The notes under the pieces are model-generated. The model had not been told where the DNA came from. It saw only the letters and a list, made by a program, of their open reading frames with translations, and made no database searches. The position numbers were made by a program, and so were the translations under genes. Shown one piece after another: positions 16,605 through 25,700 of a stretch of DNA of 64,000 nt; within the stretch, counting starts at the first letter, position 1; every line of letters starts with the position of its first letter. The DNA lies in the NCBI RefSeq assembly GCF_012184415.1, contig NZ_VTOX01000001.1:682001-746000 (forward strand). Direction: 5' to 3'. This DNA comes from Ramlibacter lithotrophicus. GTDB lineage: Bacteria; Pseudomonadota; Gammaproteobacteria; Burkholderiales; Burkholderiaceae_C.

Positions 16605-17232
16605 TCATTCGCCGCGACAGCGGCATCGGTAACGCGGCCGTGGCGATCATACCCACCGCCGAGCGGCGGCCACCGTTGCGGCCCCGAGCCGTGAACGTGC
16701 CGGCCGCCAGTGCCGCGCCTCCCTACGGATTCCGGCTGTATGCCCATTGAGTAATTTCCTTAAACCATCCCAGGCACACAAACGATGCGCCGTCTGGTAC
16801 CAAACGTAATTTCTGCTTCACGATTGATCGACCGGATACGCCTTCGCAAGCTCGGCACGTGAGGGCTTTCCCCAACAACGTCGAGGCGCTCGAATTCAGC
16901 CGTTTCCCTCGACCAGCAGTGGCTCAGCCATACACGGCAACGCGCGCCCCTGCGGAGGCTGATCTCCATTGCTTCGTGAACAAAAACACGCGTACGGTTC
17001 CGACCCACGGAGTGTTGTAGGCCAACTCTCCTTACACCTGTAGGACGTGCCGCGCGCTTTTGTCGGACGCGTCCTACTAGACTCGACCTCGTTCGCGGTT
17101 CGGAGGCCTGAAAGAGTTCTGGCGCCGGTCGGCGAAAGGCCGGTGCCGCGACGCTCCGGGGTCGTTGCGAAGGTGCACGAGGCGCTTGCCACACGCCAAC
17201 GCTCTCACCACGTTTTTACAAGTAGTTGAGAA
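16605..17232. other. Intergenic region upstream of first GH8 gene
   Basis: A 628-base gap between the divergent racemase and GH8 genes. The frames open here have no ribosome-binding site, domain or plausible composition, so I call no gene. The only clear structure is the 50-bp conserved block at 17030-17079, which is shared with the second GH8 gene. It leaves a leader of about 150 bases before the GH8 ATG. Confidence 0.6.
17030..17079 (+). promoter_or_regulatory. Conserved upstream block of GH8 gene 1
   Basis: Three short segments, CCTTACACCTGTAGG (17030-17044), TTTGTCGG (17059-17066) and TCCTACTA (17072-17079), recur in the same order and nearly the same spacing upstream of the second GH8 gene, although the bases between them differ. 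TAGGACG and CGTCCTA (17041-17047, 17070-17076) also form an inverted repeat. Conservation limited to these segments points to a protein-binding or promoter function. The block ends 153 bases before the start codon. Confidence 0.65.
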
Positions 17233-19116
17233 ATGCAAAGACGCTTTTTCCTCCTGTCCAGCTCTGCGGCCGCAGCCCTCGCACTCACCGGTTGCGGAGG
17301 CGGCGCGGACGAAGAGTCGCTTGCCGCCCTCGGCGGAGAGGATGCAGGCCCGCTGCGCGGCCGCAAGAAGCCGGCGCCCGCGCCCGCACCCGCGCCCGCA
17401 CCCGCACCCGCACCCGCGCCTGCACCGGCGCCCGTGACCGAGCCCGCGCCGGCCCCGACGACCGACCCTGCCACCCTCGCCATCGCCTACCCGTTCGGCG
17501 CGCGACTGGCCGCCTACAAGGCCGGCATCAAGCCGACCCAGAGCGCCTCCAGCATGGACACGCTGCTGAAGAACCACTACGACGCCTGGAAGGCGCACGC
17601 GATCGTGCCGGCCACCTCCATCGTGGCCGGCGGCTATGCCGTGCAGTTCTCCAACACCACCTACATGACGGTGTCCGAGGGCATGGGCTACGGCATGCTG
17701 CTGGCCGTGCTGTTCGCCGGCCACGACCCCAAGGCGCGCGAGCTGTTCGACGGCCTGCTGGCCGTGGTGCGCGCCCGCCCGGCCTTTGCCATCGTGCCGT
17801 TCGACCCCAACGGCAAGTGGCTGATGGACTGGCGCCTCAACGCCAACGGCAGTTCCGCCGGCGAGGGCTGGAACGCGGTGGACGGCGACCTGGACATCGC
17901 CATGGCGCTGCTGATGGCCGACCGCCAGTGGGGCTCGGCGGGCACCTGGAACTACCTGCAGGAAGCAAGGAACACCATCGCGGCCATCAAGAGCTGGAAC
18001 ATGTGGACCGACGGCACCCTCAAGGGCCTGCGCAACCCGGAGAACAACCGCACCTCCGACTACATGATCGGCCACTTCCGCGCCTTCAAGGCCGCCACCG
18101 GCGACACCTTGTGGGACAAGGCGGTGGACCGCGCGTACTGGCTGCTCGATCGCATGCAGACCGTGTACTCGCCCGGGGTGGGCCTGATGCCCGACTTCGT
18201 GATCAACACCAACACGGCCACGCCCTCCCCGTCCACCGGCTACATCGGCGACGGCAACGACAAGGAAGGCTACTTCTGGTGGAACGCGTGCCGCAATCCG
18301 TGGCGCTTCGCGTCGGACTACCTGCTGTCGGGTGACGCGCGCTTCCAGCTGGTGACCAGCCGCATGATCGACTTCTTCAAGGCCAGCTCGGGCGGCGATC
18401 CGCTCAGGATCGGCACCGGCTACGACCTGGCCGGCAAGATGCTCACCGGTGGCAACAGCCCGGCCTACCACGGCCCGATCTGCGCCGGCGCCTGCGTCGA
18501 CGCGCGCTTCCAGGGCTTCCTGGACACGATGTGGAACTGGAACGCCAGCCACATGACCACCGGCTACTACGACGGGGAAATCCAGCTGCTGTCGATGGTG
18601 GTCGCCTCGGGCAACTGGTGGACCCCGGGCGCGCCGGCCGGCGGCACGCCCACGCCGACCGAGACGACGACGCAGCCGACGACCACCGAGCCGGCCCCCA
18701 CCACCAGCGGCACCAACTTGGTGGCCAACGGCGACTTCGCCAGCGCGATGAACGGCTGGCAGAACTGGGGTAATGCGGTGGTGGCTGGCGGCGCGCTGAA
18801 CGTCGGCACCGCCGCCGGCGGCTGCGGCCAGAACATCTTGGGCAAGGCCACGGCCGGCGCGAAGTACCAGTTGACGGCGACGGCCAACGTCACGGCGGTG
18901 GCCGAAGGCGTGTTCGTTGGGGTGAAGGTGCTGGACAGCGCCGGCGGCGTGCTGCTGGACCAGGTCAAGGTCGTCAGCTCGCTGACGCCGCAGTCCGTCG
19001 CCATCGCCTTCACCGCCCCGCAAGGCGCGGCCGGCTTCCAGGTCTACGTCTGGAAGAACCAGAACGCGGCGATCGGCGTGGTGGACAACATGTCCCTCAC
19101 GGCCGTCGCCGCCTGA
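17233..19116 (+). CDS. Glycoside hydrolase family 8 lipoprotein with one C-terminal CBM-like module
   Basis: A 627-aa secreted enzyme. A lipobox LTGC puts the lipidated Cys at residue 21. A Pro-Ala linker spans 47-67. The GH8 domain covers about 80-475: the acid Glu149 in VSEGMGYGMLLAVLFAG, the DGDLDIAMALLMADRQWG segment (Asp219/Asp221), and 'WWNACRNPWRFASDYLL'. After a Thr-rich linker (about 477-492) a jelly-roll carbohydrate-binding module of the CBM4/9 or CenC type follows ('NLVANGDFASAMNGWQNWG' to the end). GH8 enzymes cut beta-1,4-glucan, xylan or chitosan, and which applies here is not known. The gene is convergent with a close paralogue at 19183-21525. It starts with an ATG after a long leader and has only a weak ribosome-binding site. 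Confidence 0.9.
   Translation: MQRRFFLLSSSAAAALALTGCGGGADEESLAALGGEDAGPLRGRKKPAPAPAPAPAPAPAPAPAPAPVTEPAPAPTTDPATLAIAYPFGARLAAYKAGIKPTQSASSMDTLLKNHYDAWKAHAIVPATSIVAGGYAVQFSNTTYMTVSEGMGYGMLLAVLFAGHDPKARELFDGLLAVVRARPAFAIVPFDPNGKWLMDWRLNANGSSAGEGWNAVDGDLDIAMALLMADRQWGSAGTWNYLQEARNTIAAIKSWNMWTDGTLKGLRNPENNRTSDYMIGHFRAFKAATGDTLWDKAVDRAYWLLDRMQTVYSPGVGLMPDFVINTNTATPSPSTGYIGDGNDKEGYFWWNACRNPWRFASDYLLSGDARFQLVTSRMIDFFKASSGGDPLRIGTGYDLAGKMLTGGNSPAYHGPICAGACVDARFQGFLDTMWNWNASHMTTGYYDGEIQLLSMVVASGNWWTPGAPAGGTPTPTETTTQPTTTEPAPTTSGTNLVANGDFASAMNGWQNWGNAVVAGGALNVGTAAGGCGQNILGKATAGAKYQLTATANVTAVAEGVFVGVKVLDSAGGVLLDQVKVVSSLTPQSVAIAFTAPQGAAGFQVYVWKNQNAAIGVVDNMSLTAVAA
17371..17433 (+). repeat. Hexanucleotide Pro-Ala repeat inside GH8 gene 1
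   Basis: About ten tandem copies of a 6-base unit of the form CCnGCn (CCCGCA or CCCGCG) encode the Pro-Ala linker at residues 47-67. The unit is a multiple of three, so slippage changes linker length without breaking the frame. The paralogue lacks this repeat. Confidence 0.85.
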
Positions 19117-19132
19117 CCTGCCTATGCGAAAA

Positions 19133-19161
19133 CGGGGCGTCGCGCTCGGCGCGATGCCCCG
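19133..19161. terminator. Hairpin terminator between convergent GH8 genes
   Basis: A 13-bp stem (arms CGGGGCGTCGCGC and GCGCGATGCCCCG, with one G-T pair) closes a 3-base loop. On the minus strand it is followed by TTTT, so it is a good intrinsic terminator for the second GH8 gene. For the plus strand it has the stem but no T run. Confidence 0.75.
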
Positions 19162-19182
19162 CAATCCCGGATGCCGCGTTCC

Positions 19183-21525
19183 TTACCCGACGGCGACCAG
19201 GCTCAGTTTCTGCACCAGCGCCAGGGCCCCGTTCGCGTTCTTCCAGACGAACACGAAGCCGCTGGTAGCGCCCTGCGGTGCGGTGAAGCCGACCGAGCCG
19301 CTGGCGGGCGTCAGCGAGTTCAGGAGATGCATCTGATCCAGCACCACGCCGCCCCAGCTGTTCATCAACTTCACGCCCACGAAGACCCCTTCGGACGGAG
19401 CCGTGAGATGGCCGGTGATGCCGACCTGGTACTTGCGACCGGCCGTGATCTTGCCGGCGATGTTCTGCGCGACGCCGCCGGCGCCGGTGCCGACGTTCAT
19501 CACGCCACCCGACACCCACGAGTTGCCCCAGTTCTCCCAGTTGCCCATGCCGCTGGCGAAGTTGCCGTTGACCAGCAGTTCGGAGCCGCCCGTGGCCGGG
19601 GCGGTCGGCGCCGGCTGGCCCGTCGTGCCGCCGCTGCCGGCAGGCGCCAGCGACAGGTTGTCGACCACGCCGACCGCACCGCCGGCGTTCTTCCACACGA
19701 ACACGTAGCCGCTGGTCGCGCCTTGGGGCGCGGTGAAGGAGATCGACACGCCGGTGGGCGATTGCGAATCCACCTTCTGCAACTGGTCTACCAGCACGCC
19801 GCCCCACTGGTCCATCAGCTTGACGCCGACATACACGCCATCTCCGGCGCCGGTGACGTTGGCGGTGCCCGTGAGCTGGTACTTGGTGCCCGCGGCGAGC
19901 TTGCCGCCCACGTGCTGCGCCGCGCCGCCGGCGCCGGCGCCCACGTTGAGCGCGCCGGCGGCGACCCAGGCGTTGCCCCAGTTCTCCCAGTTGGCCATGC
20001 CGGAGGCGAAGTCGCCGTTGGCGAGCACGTTGCCGCCGGCCGGTGCCGGCGCCGGTTGCTGCGGCGCCGTCTGCTGCTGGCCATCGGTCACCGTCCCGCC
20101 GCCGCTGCCGAACGAGCCGGCCGGCGTCCACCAGTTGCCCGAGGCCACCACCATCGACAGCAGCTGGATCTCGCTGTCGTAGTAGCCGGTCGTCAGGTGG
20201 GTGGCGTTCCAGTTCCACATCGCGTCGAGGAACCCCTGGAAGCGGGCGTCGGTGCAGGCACCGGCGCAGATCGGGCCATGGTAGGCGCCGCTGTTGCCGC
20301 CGGTCAGCAGCCGGCCGTCCAGCGCATAGCCGGTGCCGATGCGCATCGGGTCACCGCCGGAGGTACGCTGGAAGAAATCGATCATCCGGCCCGTGACCTG
20401 CTGGAGGCGCCAGTCGCCCGACAGCACGTAGTCGGACGCGAAGCGCCACGGATTGCGGCACGCGTTCCACCAGAAGAACCCTTCCTTGTCGTTGCCGTCG
20501 CCGATGTAGCCGGTCGACGGAGTCGGCCAGCCGCTGTCGGCGTTCATCACGAAGTCGGGCATCAGGCCGACGCCGGCCGAGAACGAGTTCTGCAGGTGGT
20601 TGGTCAGCCAGTAGGCGCGGTCCACGGCCTTGTCCCACAGGCCGTCGCCGGTCGCGGCCTTGAAGGCGCGGAAGTGGCCGGTCATGTAGTCCGACGTGCG
20701 GTTGTGGCTGCGGTTGGCCAGGCCCTCCATCGTGCCGTCGGCCTTGACGTTCCAGGACTTGATGGCCTCGATGGTGTTCTTGCCCTCCTGCAGGTAGTTC
20801 CAGCCGCTGGACGAACCCCACTGCTTGTCGGCCATCAGCAGCGCCAGCGCGATGTCGAGATCGCCGTCCAGCGCGTTCCAGCCCTGGCCCATCGACGAAC
20901 CGTTGGAGGCGAGCTTCCAGTCCATCAGATACTTGCCGCCCGGGTTGTGCGGCGTCACCGCCCACGCCGGCCGGGCGCGCACGACGGCGAGCAGGCCATC
21001 GAAGATGCTGCGGGCGTTCGGATCGTGGCCCGCGAACAGCACGGTGAGCAGCATGCCGTAGCCCATGGCTTCGGAAACCGTGAGGGTGTTCCACTGCGAT
21101 GACTGCACGGCATAGCCGCCCGGCGCGATCCAGCCGACCGGCACCACCCGCGCCGCCTTCCAGGCGTCGTACTGGCGGCGCAGCAGGTCGTCCATGGTCC
21201 ATGCGCTCTGCGACGGCAGGATGCCGGCCGAGTACCCGGTGAGGCGGGCGCCGAAGGGGTAGCGCACGCTGGACGTCGGCGTTGCCGTGCTGTCCTGCTT
21301 GGCCGCGCGGCTGGGCGCGCGGACCGCGGTGTCGCCGGTCGCGGCAGCCGTCACGGCGCCGCCGGCGGAAGGGTCGGTCGCCACCGGCCCCGTACTGCGC
21401 AAGGCGCCGGTCTCGGTGAGGCTGGCGTCGAGTTGCCCGTCGGCGCCACCGCCGCCGCCGCAGGCCGTGAGGCCAGCCGTGGCGATCGAAGCGGAGCCGG
21501 ACAGGAGGAAGTTGCGTCTCTTCAT
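19183..21525 (-). CDS. Glycoside hydrolase family 8 lipoprotein with two tandem CBM-like modules
   Basis: A 780-aa paralogue of the convergent gene. The lipobox LTAC (Cys22) is preceded by MKRRNFLLSGSAS. A 70-residue variable linker leads to the GH8 domain (about 90-480), which has the same VSEAMGYGMLLTVLFAG, DGDLDIALALLMADKQWG and WWNACRNPWRFASDYVL segments. In this copy the acid residue is still Glu, in VSEAMGYGM. Two similar jelly-roll modules follow (about 515-640 and 655-780), each starting '(L)LANGDFASGMANWENWGN' or a close variant, so one module was probably duplicated here or lost in the partner. It is likely anchored in the outer membrane facing polysaccharide. Its own conserved upstream block lies at 21670-21720. 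Confidence 0.9.
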   Translation of the reverse strand: MKRRNFLLSGSASIATAGLTACGGGGGADGQLDASLTETGALRSTGPVATDPSAGGAVTAAATGDTAVRAPSRAAKQDSTATPTSSVRYPFGARLTGYSAGILPSQSAWTMDDLLRRQYDAWKAARVVPVGWIAPGGYAVQSSQWNTLTVSEAMGYGMLLTVLFAGHDPNARSIFDGLLAVVRARPAWAVTPHNPGGKYLMDWKLASNGSSMGQGWNALDGDLDIALALLMADKQWGSSSGWNYLQEGKNTIEAIKSWNVKADGTMEGLANRSHNRTSDYMTGHFRAFKAATGDGLWDKAVDRAYWLTNHLQNSFSAGVGLMPDFVMNADSGWPTPSTGYIGDGNDKEGFFWWNACRNPWRFASDYVLSGDWRLQQVTGRMIDFFQRTSGGDPMRIGTGYALDGRLLTGGNSGAYHGPICAGACTDARFQGFLDAMWNWNATHLTTGYYDSEIQLLSMVVASGNWWTPAGSFGSGGGTVTDGQQQTAPQQPAPAPAGGNVLANGDFASGMANWENWGNAWVAAGALNVGAGAGGAAQHVGGKLAAGTKYQLTGTANVTGAGDGVYVGVKLMDQWGGVLVDQLQKVDSQSPTGVSISFTAPQGATSGYVFVWKNAGGAVGVVDNLSLAPAGSGGTTGQPAPTAPATGGSELLVNGNFASGMGNWENWGNSWVSGGVMNVGTGAGGVAQNIAGKITAGRKYQVGITGHLTAPSEGVFVGVKLMNSWGGVVLDQMHLLNSLTPASGSVGFTAPQGATSGFVFVWKNANGALALVQKLSLVAVG

Positions 21526-22011
21526 TTCAAAGCTTGTAAGTGAGTTCGCTGGACGATGGCACCGGCGGCTGCACCCTGAGCGAGGGGAGCTCTGCCGGAG
21601 CGGCGAAATGGTCCGCCGGATCGCGGACCTGGGCGGCCAAGCTCGGGCTCAGCCAACGAGGGGCGACTGTAGTAGGAGATCGCCGACAAACCGCGGAACC
21701 CGGCGCCTACAGATGTAAGGAAACTTCGCGTCGAAACGCCCCGAGCCGCGTGTCATTTTTCACGGCACGCGTCTTGCGGGCGTCGTCCGGCGGATACCCC
21801 GCGGAGTGGCTTGAAATCCCCAGGAGCCCAAGCATGTCAACGGATGAGCGCCTCGGGATTACCCTGACCGAGCTCGGCAGGAATGCCTCAAGCAGGGGGC
21901 GCTGCCGGCTGCGGCCAGCTCAAGCGACGATGCAGAACTTACGTTTTTCCACGGCACGTCGCCAGTGGGCGCGGGAGAGTGTGAGGCTTTGTTGCGGCGC
22001 GAGCCGCGCGA
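21526..22011. other. Intergenic region upstream of second GH8 gene
   Basis: A 486-base gap. It holds the conserved GH8 upstream block (21670-21720) and about 290 further bases to the end of the next gene. An ATG at 21834 has a fair ribosome-binding site (AGGAGCCCAAGC) and opens a 66-codon frame. Its composition after the first 20 residues looks non-coding, so I do not call it a gene. Confidence 0.55.
21670..21720 (-). promoter_or_regulatory. Conserved upstream block of GH8 gene 2
   Basis: Read on the minus strand the order is CCTTACATCTGTAGG (21720-21706), TTTGTCGG (21690-21683) and TCCTACTA (21677-21670). This matches the block ahead of the first GH8 gene at 30 of 31 bases in the three segments, while the bases between differ. 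The block ends 144 bases before the ATG, against 153 in the partner. Confidence 0.65.
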
Positions 22012-22602
22012 TCAGGACAGCAGCCGGCGCCTGATTTCCGCCGCGTCGAGCACCTCCAGCGGCAGCGCGCCGCCACCCGGTATCCGGACCTGCGTGGCAT
22101 TGAGCAGCATGGCCACCATCACGTACGTGCCCGACAGGACCGTCAGATCGATGACGGCCTGCTCGCCCATGGCCGTGACCGTCTCCCGCCACAAGGCGTC
22201 GGGCACGCGGTGATTCAGCGTGAGCTGCACGCAATAGTCGTACACCAGCCGCTCATCCTGGCGCATGGCCACCGGACGGCGGCAGGCGCGCAGGTCGGCC
22301 ATCACGGCGTCGGCCAATCCCGCCTTTCGGGCAATGGTCTCGTGCGCCCACCACTCGTACTGCGCATTGGCGATGCGGGCCTGGATCAGGATGGCGAACT
22401 CGTTCAGGCGCTTGTCGACCGAGGTCTTGAAGCGCAGGTAGTCGAGCAGGTCGAAGGCGCGCCGCGCCATGTCGGGACTGCGCAGCAGCGCGTTGTACGG
22501 GCCGCCGAGGGCGGCGCTGGAGACCTTGAGGATGTCGTCGGCGAGCGGCCGCACGGCTGGCGGCAGTTCGTCGTAGGCAAGTTGGGCGAGGCGTTCGGAC
22601 AT
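22012..22602 (-). CDS. Carboxymuconolactone decarboxylase family protein
   Basis: A 196-aa all-helical protein of the CMD/AhpD superfamily. The core reads 'LLDYLRFKTSVDKRLNEFAILIQARIANAQYEWWAHETIARKAGL'. The Glu of 'LNEFAIL' and the His of 'WWAHE' occupy the usual active-site positions in the decarboxylase branch. The CxxC pair of AhpD is absent, so a peroxidase role is unlikely. Bacterial homologues of this length are common next to aromatic or hydroxy-acid catabolism genes, but no such partner is adjacent here. The ATG at 22602 is the only sensible start. Substrate unknown. Confidence 0.85.
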   Translation of the reverse strand: MSERLAQLAYDELPPAVRPLADDILKVSSAALGGPYNALLRSPDMARRAFDLLDYLRFKTSVDKRLNEFAILIQARIANAQYEWWAHETIARKAGLADAVMADLRACRRPVAMRQDERLVYDYCVQLTLNHRVPDALWRETVTAMGEQAVIDLTVLSGTYVMVAMLLNATQVRIPGGGALPLEVLDAAEIRRRLLS

Positions 22603-22700
22603 CGGCCGATTCTGTATGGCGGCAGCGGCCCGCCGATGAGTGCATACCCCAGGGCTCGCGCGGCGAGCTCATGAGCGCGCGTCCGACGCCAAGCCGGCTT

Positions 22701-25700
22701 TCACCGTGCCCCGAGCGCCAGCTTGAGCGTCACTTCCTTGCCGGCACTGGCTTCCACCTGCTCGGGCGCCCCGGCGACCGCCCGGGCGGGGTCGACGCCG
22801 CCCTCCTTCAAGGCGGCCAGCACGGCGTCCGCGCGATGCGTGCCCAGTTGCGCCAGTGCGCCCGGGGCCAGCGGCTGCTCGCGGTTCAAGCGCCCGATCA
22901 GTTTGCCGTAGAACGCGCTCGCGTCGGCCACCTGCGGCTCGCCCTGGATCATCTTGCCGACGCGCTGCAGCAGGGGCAGCCTGTCCTGGGCCGCCGGCGC
23001 CTTGGCCGCGCCGGCGCTCGCCGCAGGCACGGGCGCAGGGGCCACCGCTTCGGCCGCCTTCTTCTCACGGTCGAGGTCCGCCTCGCCGAAGCGGGCCGCG
23101 TACAGCTCGCGCACGGCGCTGCGCATGGACCGGCTGCCCAGGTCCACCGGTCCCGGCTCCTCGCCAGGCTGCAGCTTGACGCCGGCGCGGCGCGCGATCT
23201 CCATGCGAACGGCCCGTGCGCGCATCGCGGCGCCGTCCGCGGCTTCACTGTAGTGGCCCGGCACCGAGAGCCTGAGCTGCGGACGCCTGGCCAGCAGTTG
23301 CGCGATCTGCTTCAACTTCTCGCGCTCGGGCGGCAGCAGCCTGTCGCTGCCGGGGTCGAAGGCGATGCCTTCCAGCTTCTCGCCACTGATGCCCAGCAGC
23401 GCGCCGATGGCGCGGAACGGCGCCGTGACGATCTTCGTCAGCACGGTGCCGATGGCCTTCCAGATCAGCGCCCCGTAGCTGAACTGCGGATCGTCGAGGT
23501 TGCCGGACACCGGCAGGCCCAGGTCGATGCGCCCGTCGCTGTCCTTCAGCAGGGCGATCGCCAGTTCCAGCGGCAACTTCAGCGCGTCCGGGCTGTCCAC
23601 GCGCTCGCCGAGCGTCAGCTTGTCGATGACGATCTGGTTCTCGCCCGCCAATTGCCGGCCGCGCACCTTGTATTGCAGGTCCAGCGAGATCTTGCCCTCG
23701 GCGATGCGGTAGCCGGCGAACTTCATCGCATAGGGCGAAGTCGGCACCATGTCCACGTTCCTGAACACGACGTTGACGTCGGTGTTGTCGGCCGGCGCGA
23801 ACGGATTGAGTTCGCCGCGCACGCGGGCCAGGCCGAATTCGTCGACCCGTCCGTCCAGTTCGACCTGGCTGCGCGACTGGCGGTTCGAAGACAGGCCATT
23901 GACGACCCCGTTCAGCTCGTAGATCTTGGCGGCGAACTGCGGCCGCAGGCTCAGGTCGGTGAAGTCCAGCTTTGCGTCCTGCACGCGCACCCGCCGCACC
24001 CGTACCGGGAACGGGTCCTCGTCGCCGCGAGCCGCCGTGGCCGCCGCCGGCGCGGGCTGCGCCGCCGGCCGCACCAGCAGGCGCGCGGCATTCAGGCTGC
24101 GGTCGTCCTCGATGATCAGCTTGGCGTTGGGCGCCACCACGCGCAACTCGGGGATGTCCAGCCGGTTCGGGTTGAGGCTGGCGGTGAAGCTGTCGGCCCG
24201 CACGTCCTGCCATGACGCGAACGCGTCGCCATCGACTTCGTTCAGCGCGAGGCCGGCCACGTTGAGCCCGCCCGCGTAACGCAGGCTCGCAGCCCCGTTC
24301 TTGCCGGTGGCGCCGGTGATGCGCCCTTGCGCCGACACGTTGCCACCGGCGATCTTCAGCTTGAGGTGCTGCGCCAGCAAGGGCTGCAGCGGGGCCAGCG
24401 CCAATTGCCTGACCCGCACCGCCGCCTGCAGCGCCCCGGTGCCCGGCACCACGCTGCCCTGCGCCGAGAGCTGCCCGCCTTCGCGCAGGCTCAGGCTGGC
24501 GTCGAACTTCACCGGCTGCTTCAGGTCGGTGCCGGCGCCGGCGAGCTTGACGGCCAGGTCATTCACCCGCACTTTCACGCCGGAGGCCTGGTCGTGCACG
24601 TCGGCGCTGAACTTCGCCAGATCCACGCTCGTGGCCATCGCGCTCCACGGCGGGCCGGAGTCCGCGACCGGCGGCGCCGCGGGGGCCGAGGCGAACTTCG
24701 GCAAGAGCTCCAGCAGGTCGAGCTCACCCTTCGCATTGCGGGTCAATTGCAGCTGGCCGCCTTGGACGTGGACGCGGCCGAGCATCGCGCGGCGAGCCGC
24801 GAGATCGAGCGTTCCGTCGCTGAACCCCGCTTGCGCCAGCCTGATCGGCGTCTGCTTGCCGCTGGCAAACACCAGGTCGTGCGCCGAGAACGCCATGTCC
24901 GCGAGCTTCACCTGCAGGTCGGCGCCCCTCTGTTGCGCCGTTGCCTGCAACTGAAGCCGCAGCCGGCCCGCGTCCAGCCGCGCCGGCGGACTGACGGTCT
25001 CGTCCACGGCCGCCAGCGCCAGGTCATCCAGCAGCACCTGGTTCACCGCCAGTTTCCAGTCGTCGACGGCGACCTCGCGCTGGGCGGGGGCAGCCGCGGC
25101 CCGGCCCGCCGCAGCAACCATCAGCCTGGCAAGATCCAGTTCGCCCCTGGCGTCGCGCCGCACGGCGAGCCGGCCGCCTTCGGCCCGCACCCCGGCCACG
25201 GTGGCCTCGCGCCGCGCGAGATCGGCGTCGACGCCCTCGACCTGCAGGCGCGTCAGGGCGGCGAACGCATCGCTGGCGCCTTCGCGCGCCAGCGCCAGGT
25301 CGCCCAGGGCGAGCTTGGCGCCGGCCAGGGCCGCTTCGAACCTGCCGTCGGCGTACGAGAACCGATACGGCAGCGTGGCCGACAGCTTTCCCGCGGCGAT
25401 CCGCGCCGTCGTGTACGACCGGAGGTACACCGAAACTTCCGGCAGCGAGACGTTCTCCAGCGTCAGCTCGCCGCTGCCGCGGATCGGATCGACCGTGGCG
25501 GTTCCCTTCCAGTGCACCTTGCCGCCGCGCGCCGACTGTGCGCTGAAGGTATGCGTGTCGGCCTCGCCCGGCAGCGTGCTGAAGTCGGTCAGCGTGAAGG
25601 CGATCGGCTCGAAGACGTTGTCGTAGCCGGCACGCCGGTCGTGCATCTCCACCTTGCCCTGCTCCAGCGCGAAGTGGTCGATGACCAGGCGCGGCAGGCC

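Noticed and set aside
16760-17194. Overlapping frames of 98-144 codons in the racemase-GH8 gap
   Set aside because: No ribosome-binding site and no recognisable domain, and they run through the conserved upstream block.
17371-17433. Short tandem repeats considered as a CRISPR-like array
   Set aside because: Six-base units with no spacers that encode a Pro-Ala linker in frame.
17077-19164. A 695-codon open frame opposite the first GH8 gene
   Set aside because: Low-complexity Gly, Arg, His and Val composition with no domain or ribosome-binding site; a shadow of the GH8 gene.
21834-22034. A 66-codon frame with a fair ribosome-binding site (MSTDERLGITLTELGRN...)
   Set aside because: After about 20 residues the composition is non-coding, it overlaps the convergent CMD-family gene end, and no domain is seen.
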